Shown piece by piece: positions 6,677 to 12,231 of a DNA stretch of 12,231 nucleotides. Position numbers and translations under genes: made by a program. The notes below the pieces were generated by a model, which saw only the letters and a program-made list of their open reading frames with translations, did not search any database and was not told the origin of the DNA. Location: contig CANQZL010000026.1 in assembly GCA_947628325.1 (NCBI GenBank), forward strand, positions 1 through 12,231. The letters run 5' to 3'. Every line of letters starts with the position of its first letter. Positions within the stretch are counted from its first letter, which is position 1. The stretch is from an uncultured Bacilli bacterium (GTDB lineage: Bacteria > Bacillota_I > Bacilli_A > RF39 > UBA660).

Positions 6677-6706
6677 AAAAAATGTAATGATAGGATATAT
6701 CATTAC
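6677..6706 (-). terminator. Rho-independent terminator of tig, overlapping its stop codon
   Basis: On the minus strand GTAATGATA (6706-6698) pairs perfectly with TATCATTAC (6692-6684) around a 5-nt loop, followed by A and six Ts (6682-6677). The TAA stop of tig (6705-6703) is inside the 5' arm. Confidence 0.85.
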
Positions 6707-7956
6707 TTAATTTCTTCACCAGATAATATTTCTAATGCCTTACGCATTCTCATATCGTATTTAACAACCTCTAAGCCACCAAAGTGTGATAGGAATTCTT
6801 CTTTATCTACACCATAGCTTTCTGCCATTTTAGTAGCTTCTTCTTCAGCATCTTTATCATTTATTTCAATCTTTTCTTTATTAGCTACTTCTTCGATTAA
6901 ATAGCGATATTTTACACGTCTTAGAGCTTCTGGTTCCATTTGTTTATGTAAATCTTCTCTAGTTGAACCAGTAAATTGAAGATATTGATCAACTGAAATA
7001 CCTTGCATTTTTAATTGTTCGCCAAATTGATTTATCATACGATGTACTTCTTCATCAATTATTTCTTCATTGACTTCAACTTCTAAATTATTAGCAGCTG
7101 CTTCTAAGACATCGTCAACATATTTATTTTTTACTTCTTCTTTCTTGCGCTCTTCAATAGCTTTTTTAACTTCTTTTTTGAAATCTTCTTCTGTTTCAAT
7201 ATCATTATATCCTAAATCAGCATAGAAATCTTTATTAAGTTCTGGTAAAACTCTTTCTTTAATTTCTCTTACTGTAACATTAAATTTAACTTCTTTATTA
7301 GCTAAATCCTTTGTATAATTTTCAGGGAATTTCAAATTAAGTTCTTTAGTTTCTCCAACTTTCATTCCAACAATTCCTTCTTCAAAACCAGGAATAAAAG
7401 TATGAGAACCAATTTCTAATGGATAGTTAGCTCCATTACCGCCTTCTAAGGCTTTGCCATCAACAAATCCTTCAAAATCAACTACAGCTGTATTACCTTC
7501 AACAACTTCGCCATTTTCTTTAACGATTATTTCGGCAAATCTTGAAGCAAGTTTAGCTATTTCTTCATCAATTTCTTTTTTACTTACTTTTACTTCATCT
7601 TTTTTTACACCTAAATCTTTATACTTACCTAATTTAACTTCAGGTTTAGTGATAATTGTAAAAGCAAATTTAATATGATCTTTATCAATTTCCTTAACAT
7701 CCATTTTTGGTTCACAAACAGGAACTAGTTCATTATCTTTTAATGCTTTAGTATAAGCATCTTCAGCTGCTTTATCTACAGCATCCATATATAGTGATTC
7801 TACACCAAATTTTTGTAAATAAATATTTTTAGGACATTTACCTTTTCTAAATCCATCGACCTTTAAATCTTTGATTTTTTTAGTAAAAGCAGCATCTAAA
7901 GCTTTTTGCCAATCAGCACCTTTAATTTCTATTTCTATATCGTGTACGTTTTTCAT
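6703..7956 (-). CDS. tig: Trigger factor (ribosome-bound chaperone and peptidyl-prolyl isomerase)
   Basis: The product is 417 aa from ATG 7956. The N-terminal ribosome-binding domain carries the signature GFRKGKCP (35-42), which docks at ribosomal protein uL23 near the tunnel exit. An FKBP-type PPIase domain follows at about 155-235 (GNTAVVDFEGFVDGKALEGG, then IPGFEEGIVGMKVGE). The helical chaperone arms make up the rest. The start is debatable. ATG 7956 has AAAGGAG (7972-7966) nine nt upstream and lies 20 nt after the predicted transcription start. ATG 7977 would add MSKEKCI, giving a length closer to other trigger factors, but it would coincide with the transcript's 5' end, with only a distant AAGG. 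I favour 7956. The gene is alone in its transcript, between the greA and tig terminators, and begins the block that in Bacillus continues with clpX and lon. Confidence 0.96.
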   Translation of the reverse strand: MKNVHDIEIEIKGADWQKALDAAFTKKIKDLKVDGFRKGKCPKNIYLQKFGVESLYMDAVDKAAEDAYTKALKDNELVPVCEPKMDVKEIDKDHIKFAFTIITKPEVKLGKYKDLGVKKDEVKVSKKEIDEEIAKLASRFAEIIVKENGEVVEGNTAVVDFEGFVDGKALEGGNGANYPLEIGSHTFIPGFEEGIVGMKVGETKELNLKFPENYTKDLANKEVKFNVTVREIKERVLPELNKDFYADLGYNDIETEEDFKKEVKKAIEERKKEEVKNKYVDDVLEAAANNLEVEVNEEIIDEEVHRMINQFGEQLKMQGISVDQYLQFTGSTREDLHKQMEPEALRRVKYRYLIEEVANKEKIEINDKDAEEEATKMAESYGVDKEEFLSHFGGLEVVKYDMRMRKALEILSGEEIK

Positions 7957-7965
7957 AATACATTT

Positions 7966-7972
7966 CTCCTTT
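7966..7972 (-). promoter_or_regulatory. Ribosome site deciding the tig start
   Basis: AAAGGAG on the minus strand lies 9 nt before ATG 7956. It falls inside the reading frame if translation began at ATG 7977, which argues for the shorter protein. Confidence 0.65.
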
Positions 7973-7982
7973 GACATTTCAT

Positions 7983-8011
7983 ATTATACCTTAGAAAAGC
8001 AAATATTACAA
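7983..8011 (-). promoter_or_regulatory. Sigma-A promoter of tig
   Basis: On the minus strand TTGTAA (8011-8006) and a perfect TATAAT (7988-7983) are 17 nt apart. The -35 directly abuts the greA terminator (8013-8037). The start point is expected near 7976, which bears on the choice of tig start codon. Confidence 0.75.
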
Positions 8012-8037
8012 TAAAAAGACAGCATTATGCTATCTTT
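8012..8037 (-). terminator. Rho-independent terminator of the mltG-greA operon, with the greA stop in its loop
   Basis: On the minus strand AAAGATAGC (8037-8029) pairs with GCTGTCTTT (8023-8015), with one G-U pair and a 5-nt loop, followed by TTA and further Ts. The TAA stop of greA (8027-8025) falls in the loop, so the last greA codons form the 5' arm. Confidence 0.8.
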
Positions 8038-8498
8038 AAGATTTTTACATCATAAGATCCATCTGGTCCATTAACAGGAATTATATCTCCGACTTTCTTA
8101 CCCATAATTGCAGCACCAATTGGAGACTCATTACTTATTTTATTTTCAAATGGATCGGCCTCTAAAGAACCTACTATTGTATAAACATCTTCTTCTTTAT
8201 CTTCAACATATAAGATTGTTACTTCACAACCAACGTTTACATGACTTTTATCCTTACTATCGATAATTGTTGCATGTTCTAATTTATATTCTAATTCTTG
8301 AATTCTTGCCTCAATTTTAGCTTGTTCATCTCTGGCAGCATCATATTCTGAATTTTCAGATAGGTCACCATGACTTCTAGCTTCCTTAATAGCTAAAACA
8401 TTTTCAGCTCTTTTATTTACTCTTAAATCATTTAATTCTTCTTCTAATTCTGCATAACCTTGAGCAGTTAATAATATTTCTTCGCTTTTTGTCATCAT
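8025..8498 (-). CDS. greA: Transcript cleavage factor GreA
   Basis: From ATG 8498 the product is 157 aa, the usual GreA length. The N-terminal coiled coil holds the tip motif HGDLSENSEYDAARDEQ (43-59), whose D45 and E48 match the acidic residues that reach through the polymerase secondary channel to stimulate cleavage of backtracked RNA. The C-terminal FKBP-like domain ends with ISNESPIGAAIMGKKVGD (121-138). The start is set by AAGGAG (8510-8505), six nt before ATG 8498. ATG 8495 is a close alternative. An upstream TTG at 8513 is open but would put the ribosome site inside the gene. It lies 35 nt after trhP2 and is the last gene of the operon. In B. subtilis udk lies between yrrO and greA; it is absent here. 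Confidence 0.97.
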   Translation of the reverse strand: MMTKSEEILLTAQGYAELEEELNDLRVNKRAENVLAIKEARSHGDLSENSEYDAARDEQAKIEARIQELEYKLEHATIIDSKDKSHVNVGCEVTILYVEDKEEDVYTIVGSLEADPFENKISNESPIGAAIMGKKVGDIIPVNGPDGSYDVKILKIA

Positions 8499-8533
8499 AA
8501 GCATCTCCTTCAAAAAATATCTTACTAAGAATA

Positions 8534-9736
8534 CTATAAAAATTGCGAAATGTCAAACACTTTGAGACGCATCATGTCAAATTTCACTAATTTTTCACAT
8601 ATTTTAAATTTAACTATCATTTGTGGATGATTAGCAACCTCAATTATATTATCATCTTCATCATAAATGACACTAGGGATTGTAAAAGTAAAACACTCTG
8701 TTTTAGGGCCGAAAAACTCTACAACATCACCTGGTTTAAAATAATTTCGTTGTTCTAAGATTACCATATTATTTTCTTCATCATAAGAAAGTACTAAGCC
8801 TAGAAAATCTTTATTACTTACTTCATCTCTTCCTAAGAAATACTGTTCATTTTTACCTGGTAAACCATTAAAAAATTGACTAGTTGAATCTCGATTAGCA
8901 CATCTATTTAGTATACTTAGATAATATTTAGTATATGCATCATTTAAAGTATTATTTACTACTTTATCAATTATTTTTCTATAAACATATATAACTGTTG
9001 CGATATAGTAAATACTACGCATACGACCTTCTACTTTAAAAGAATTAACACCTATATCAATCATTTCTTTAATATGAGAAACCATATTTAAATCTTTAGG
9101 AGTCATACTAAAAATTTCATCAGTATCAGGAGTATTAAAAATAAAACGACATACTTGAGCACATCCACCACGATTACTATCGCGATTAGTAGCATAATTA
9201 GATAAGACACAACGACCACTAATACTTGTACACATTGCACCATGAATAAAACATTCTATTTCAATACCTGTTTCATCTTTAATTCTTTTTATTTCTTCTT
9301 TAGAAGCTTCTCTAGCTAATACTACTCTTGTAGCTCCTAGACTTTTATAAAAGTTAACAGCTTCATAATTTAAAGTTGAAGCTTGTGTACTGATATGTAA
9401 TTCTAATTTTAAATTAAGATTTTTCCATAATTCCATAACTACAACATCTGATACGATGATAGCATCAACACCAATTTCATCTAATTTAAGAAGATATTCT
9501 TTTAAACCAGCTAAATCACTATCATGAAAAACAATATTGACTGTTACATAGATTTTTTTATTTAAAGCATGAGCAAAAGAAACAGCCGTCTTTATATCAT
9601 CAAGACTGAAGTTTAAAGCATTGGCTCTAAGGTTGTAGTTTTGTCCACCAATATATATAGCATCTGCTCCATATAGACAAGCTATTTTTAATCTTTCTAA
9701 ATCACCAGCAGGAGCTAATAATTCAAGATTCTTCAT
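8534..9736 (-). CDS. trhP2: tRNA U34 hydroxylation protein, peptidase U32 family (YrrO/TrhP2-like)
   Basis: This is a 400-aa U32-family protein beginning ELLAPAGDLERLKIACLYGADAIYIGG, the family's TIM-barrel start. It carries the signature ECFIHGAMCTSISGRCVLSNY (161-181) followed by NRGGCAQVCRF (188-198). C169, C176 and C192 are candidate [4Fe-4S] ligands. A C-terminal beta-barrel domain (about 305-395, with YFKPGDVVEFFGP) is typical of the long form. Despite the 'peptidase' name, the B. subtilis homologue acts with YrrN to make 5-hydroxyuridine at tRNA position 34, probably using a prephenate-derived hydroxyl donor. It starts at ATG 9736, sharing one base with the trhP1 stop (TAATG), and is preceded by an AGAGGG-like ribosome site. 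The tight coupling fits a TrhP1-TrhP2 partnership. The stop is TAG. Confidence 0.9.
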   Translation of the reverse strand: MKNLELLAPAGDLERLKIACLYGADAIYIGGQNYNLRANALNFSLDDIKTAVSFAHALNKKIYVTVNIVFHDSDLAGLKEYLLKLDEIGVDAIIVSDVVVMELWKNLNLKLELHISTQASTLNYEAVNFYKSLGATRVVLAREASKEEIKRIKDETGIEIECFIHGAMCTSISGRCVLSNYATNRDSNRGGCAQVCRFIFNTPDTDEIFSMTPKDLNMVSHIKEMIDIGVNSFKVEGRMRSIYYIATVIYVYRKIIDKVVNNTLNDAYTKYYLSILNRCANRDSTSQFFNGLPGKNEQYFLGRDEVSNKDFLGLVLSYDEENNMVILEQRNYFKPGDVVEFFGPKTECFTFTIPSVIYDEDDNIIEVANHPQMIVKFKICEKLVKFDMMRLKVFDISQFL

Positions 9737-10542
9737 TATTTAGCCCTCTCTTTCAATTTATAAATAGTTGATTTATGTAAAAAACCATCATCTTCATTTT
9801 GCGTATCAATACTATTTAAATCTTTTAAGAATTGTAGTATTCTTTGATGAGGTATTAACATTGTATTAATATAAAAATATTTAACATTTTTTAAATTAAG
9901 TAATTCATGACCATTAAAAATATTACCTGAATACATTATGGTTCCATACTTATCTTCATAAACTTTAAATTGTACTTTAGTAGCTTGATCTGTTATAGTA
10001 TTTTGCTTTTTAGAAGGAAGAGCAAAATATTCACTCCAGTTTGATAAAAGAAGTCTTCTTGAATACATTACTTGATTATAACCAAAAAGATGTAAGCAAA
10101 CACTTTTTTTAGCTTGTTTAGTTATTAAACTTATCTCATCATAAGTAAGTTCATTACTTATAAATACACTATCTACTTTATCTAACCAAAAATTAACAGA
10201 ATTAGAATTAGTACAGAAATGATTTTGAAATAATATTAATTCTAAATTAGTATCTAATTTTCTTAAAAATTCATATACTCCAACATCTTCAAAAACAAGA
10301 CCTTTAATATTTTTAAATTTCTTAATTATTTTTTTTAATTTATCAATATCATCAGATGTTAAAATTCGATTTATAATAACGTATTTATTTGAAACATCAA
10401 CATTATTTATTTCTTCTATAGAATATGTCTTATAACCTACAGAAAAGTCTTCTAAAGCAAAAAGAAAAGCAGATACACCCGCTTTTCTATAATCACTAAG
10501 ATATTTTAAATCATCAACAAAAATTAATATATTAGATATCAT
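9736..10542 (-). CDS. trhP1: tRNA U34 hydroxylation partner, short U32-family protein (YrrN/TrhP1-like)
   Basis: The protein has 268 aa with a TIM-barrel-like alternation of strands and helices: NILIFVDD, AGVSAFLFALEDFSVG and KGLVFEDVGVYEFLRK. It also has the motif HLFGYNQVMYSRRLLLSN (151-168), which corresponds to the YrrN version of the U32 signature. It lacks the cysteine cluster of its partner; only C110 and C149 are present. It is somewhat shorter than B. subtilis YrrN (about 309 aa). It lies between trmR and trhP2, overlapping trmR by 11 nt and trhP2 by 1 nt, which matches the yrrM-yrrN-yrrO order. Function is assigned from that context and weak family resemblance; alone it would be 'U32-like protein'. 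Confidence 0.8.
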   Translation of the reverse strand: MISNILIFVDDLKYLSDYRKAGVSAFLFALEDFSVGYKTYSIEEINNVDVSNKYVIINRILTSDDIDKLKKIIKKFKNIKGLVFEDVGVYEFLRKLDTNLELILFQNHFCTNSNSVNFWLDKVDSVFISNELTYDEISLITKQAKKSVCLHLFGYNQVMYSRRLLLSNWSEYFALPSKKQNTITDQATKVQFKVYEDKYGTIMYSGNIFNGHELLNLKNVKYFYINTMLIPHQRILQFLKDLNSIDTQNEDDGFLHKSTIYKLKERAK

Positions 10543-11125
10543 TTTTTCTTATGCTTACAGATAAGCCGTCTCCAACATCATAAAACTTAGTTTCAAATTC
10601 ATCGTTATTTTTAAGAAATTCTATATAATTTTCTACTTTACCTACTAATTGTCTTAAATTTCTACTAGCAATCTTACTTCGATTACCAACATGACCATGG
10701 AATTTTAAATTATCTGTGATAATAACCCCACCTGGATTTAAGAAATATTTATATTTTTCAAAGAATTTAGTATATTGACCTTTAGCAGCATCGATAAATA
10801 TTAAGTCATAACTTACCCCAGAAAGATTCATTTCTAGAGCATCTTGGTAAACTACTTCAATTCTTTTTTCTAAATCACATTTTTTAACATTCTTAAGACA
10901 TTCCATATACCTTGTTTCATCACGTTCAATTGTTGTAACTTTAACATCATCTTTAACAGAAGCCATCAAGATAGCTGAATAACCAATAGCACTACCTATC
11001 TCTAAAATATTTTTTACGTCATTTACTTTTATAAATTTTAATATAAAAGCAATCGAATCTTTTTCAATTATTGGGACATTATGCTCTTTGGCATATTCTT
11101 CCATTTCCATTATTTTTTCTCTCAT
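10532..11125 (-). CDS. trmR: tRNA 5-hydroxyuridine methyltransferase (YrrM/TrmR), class I SAM-dependent
   Basis: This is a 197-aa Rossmann O-methyltransferase of the Mg-dependent, COMT-like family. SAM motif I is LEIGSAIGYS (41-50), with the ribose-binding acid in TTIERDE (E67). The metal and catalytic residues are D112 in FIDAAKGQY, and D138 and N139 in ITDNLKFHG. EEYAKEHNVPIIEKDS at 9-24 matches the YrrM N-terminal region. B. subtilis TrmR methylates ho5U34 to mo5U34 in tRNAs, the step after TrhP1/TrhP2, which follow here in the operon. The protein is about 20 residues shorter at the N-terminus than B. subtilis YrrM. The start ATG 11125 has AGGGTG (11136-11131) upstream, overlapping the mltG stop; the gap to mltG is 9 nt. 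Confidence 0.9.
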   Translation of the reverse strand: MREKIMEMEEYAKEHNVPIIEKDSIAFILKFIKVNDVKNILEIGSAIGYSAILMASVKDDVKVTTIERDETRYMECLKNVKKCDLEKRIEVVYQDALEMNLSGVSYDLIFIDAAKGQYTKFFEKYKYFLNPGGVIITDNLKFHGHVGNRSKIASRNLRQLVGKVENYIEFLKNNDEFETKFYDVGDGLSVSIRKNDI

Positions 11126-11134
11126 AAATTCACC

Positions 11135-12208
11135 CTATTCGTATACATACCATAAACCTTCTTTTTTGAGTTTATTGATTGTTTCTATATGTCCTTGTAA
11201 ATCTACATTATAATATGTTTTTTTGTTTTTATCAGCCACAAAATAATAATAGTTATGTTCTGCTGGCTCTAATGAAGCGACAATGGCATCAAAACCAGGA
11301 CTGCAAATTGGTCCTATTGGTAACTTACCAGCCATTGCGGCAGGTCTTGTATTATAGTTATTTACTTCATTTATTTCGTAATCGTATAAATCACGTTCGC
11401 TCATTTCAATTTTTGCTCCATAATAAGTAGTAACGTCACTACCAAGACTCCAGCCTGATTTTAAACGATTATAAAAGACACCTGCTACACCTTTACGATC
11501 ATCACTATTAGCACCCTCTAACTCAACAATACTAGCCATTGTTAAAAGTTCATGAACACTATATCCAGATTTTTCAATTTCATCTTTATAATCACTTAAT
11601 TTATTAGAAGTTTCATTAAGCATTTTTTCGATAACATCTTTAATACTAGCATCTTCAGCAAATAAATAAGTATCAGGATATAGATAGCCTTCAAGGGCAT
11701 AATATAGATTATCATTTAATATGGCATCCGTCAAGAACCAATACTTATCTATTAATTCTTGTAAATATTCTTTATCTTGTAAAGTATTTAAGATTTCTTC
11801 TTCACTATAACCAAATGTTTCATTTATTTTTTTCACATAACTTACAAGACGTTTTCCTTCTACAAAAGTTACGGAAATACTATTATCGACTACTTTACCA
11901 TTACTTATTGCATCTACAATATCAGGAAATGACATACCTTTATTTAAATCATATGTCCCGGCTTGTAAAATAATATCACCTTGTAATTTCATGTATACAT
12001 AACCAGCATATTTATTTTTTAAAAGCCCACTATTATATAATGTATCAACTACAGTACGGGAAGATGCCCCTGTTTCAATAGTTACTTGAATGTAATCATT
12101 TTCTGTTCCAGTAGGTTTTAATGATGACTTATAAAATATAAATAACCCTATTAATGACATGACAAAAAAAGATAATATAATAGTAAGTATTATAATTACT
12201 TTTTTCAT
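11135..12208 (-). CDS. mltG: Endolytic murein transglycosylase MltG (YceG-like)
   Basis: The 357-aa product has one N-terminal membrane anchor (residues 4-26, after MKK) and an extracytoplasmic YceG domain. A LysM-like subdomain lies at about 38-107. The catalytic region is MASIVELEGANSDDRKGVAGVFYNRL (224-249), where E229 fits the catalytic glutamate. LEGYLYPDTYLF (172-183) and KLPIGPICSPG (295-305) are further family landmarks. MltG cuts nascent glycan strands at the membrane and is thought to set their length. The variant SDVTTYYG replaces the common SDPTVIYG, and NTRPAAMAGKLP the common NTYxxxGLP. It starts at ATG 12208, two nt after a TAA that closes the upstream frame; the GGAG at 12225-12222 is rather far (13 nt), suggesting coupling. 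In B. subtilis this is yrrL, upstream of yrrM. Confidence 0.95.
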   Translation of the reverse strand: MKKVIIILTIILSFFVMSLIGLFIFYKSSLKPTGTENDYIQVTIETGASSRTVVDTLYNSGLLKNKYAGYVYMKLQGDIILQAGTYDLNKGMSFPDIVDAISNGKVVDNSISVTFVEGKRLVSYVKKINETFGYSEEEILNTLQDKEYLQELIDKYWFLTDAILNDNLYYALEGYLYPDTYLFAEDASIKDVIEKMLNETSNKLSDYKDEIEKSGYSVHELLTMASIVELEGANSDDRKGVAGVFYNRLKSGWSLGSDVTTYYGAKIEMSERDLYDYEINEVNNYNTRPAAMAGKLPIGPICSPGFDAIVASLEPAEHNYYYFVADKNKKTYYNVDLQGHIETINKLKKEGLWYVYE

Positions 12209-12210
12209 AA

Positions 12211-12231
12211 TTAATTAGTAGCTCCAGAAGC
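12211..12231 (-). CDS. Possible 3' end of an upstream gene (last 6 codons)
   Basis: One minus-strand frame enters from the right edge and ends with TAA at 12213-12211, encoding ASGATN. The stop is two nt from the mltG start, typical operon spacing. Too short to identify, and the other two frames cannot be excluded. Confidence 0.3.
   Translation of the reverse strand, partial: ASGATN

Noticed and set aside
7454..7678. Plus-strand open frame of 74 codons inside tig
   Set aside because: Antisense shadow of the trigger factor PPIase domain; the Ser/Thr-rich product is typical of reversed Glu/Lys codons.
8502..8513. TTG start at 8513 for greA
   Set aside because: It would place AAGGAG inside the coding region; ATG 8498 has ideal spacing and gives the family length.
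11179..11430. Plus-strand open frame of 83 codons inside mltG
   Set aside because: Antisense to conserved MltG motifs, with no ribosome site.

Overview
The window comes from a very AT-rich, Gram-positive-type bacterium. It is most likely a sporulating or sporulation-derived member of the Bacilli (Erysipelotrichales/RF39-like rather than a true Bacillus). Gene order follows Bacillus subtilis in two separate blocks: mltG-yrrM-yrrN-yrrO-(udk)-greA, and tig-(clpX-lonB)-lonA-(engB-hem genes)-spoVID-ysxE. The genes in brackets are missing here, as expected for a reduced, heme-less lineage. MltG implies a peptidoglycan wall, so this is not a wall-less mollicute. All Trp codons checked are TGG and every stop is TAA or TAG, so the standard bacterial code fits.

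Layout. Positions 2-1189 (+) hold the 3' part of a B12-binding radical SAM protein, closed by a terminator. Positions 1230-1467 hold a probable 57-residue membrane microprotein (+) that meets the opposite-strand operon stop to stop. From 1464 to the right edge everything is on the minus strand. Read in the direction of transcription (right to left), the order is: mltG, trmR (yrrM), trhP1 (yrrN), trhP2 (yrrO), greA, terminator; tig, terminator; an unrecognised membrane-anchored protein, terminator; lon, terminator; then spoVID-like and ysxE-like genes.

How the genes work together. The right block trims nascent glycan strands (MltG), makes 5-hydroxyuridine at tRNA position 34 and methylates it to 5-methoxyuridine (TrhP1/TrhP2 then TrmR), and rescues stalled RNA polymerase (GreA). 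The middle block is protein folding and turnover (trigger factor, Lon) with an unknown single-pass membrane protein between them. The left block is a minimal spore-coat morphogenesis pair: a short SpoVID-like protein (N-terminal beta domain, acidic linker, C-terminal LysM) and a CotS/YsxE-type kinase fold whose catalytic Asp appears to be lost.

Packing is tight. Terminator hairpins of greA, tig and lon include the stop codon of the gene they end. A sigma-A-like promoter inside the 3' end of lon is placed so that its transcript would start inside the lon terminator's 5' arm and could therefore escape it. No stretch above 300 bases lacks a gene; the longest gaps are 1190-1293, 5474-5655 and 6577-6702. 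I see no tRNA, rRNA, CRISPR, IS or phage feature. I did not find a wholly new defence-type or enzymatic system. The best leads are the lon/spoVID junction, the tig-lon membrane protein and the compact spore pair.
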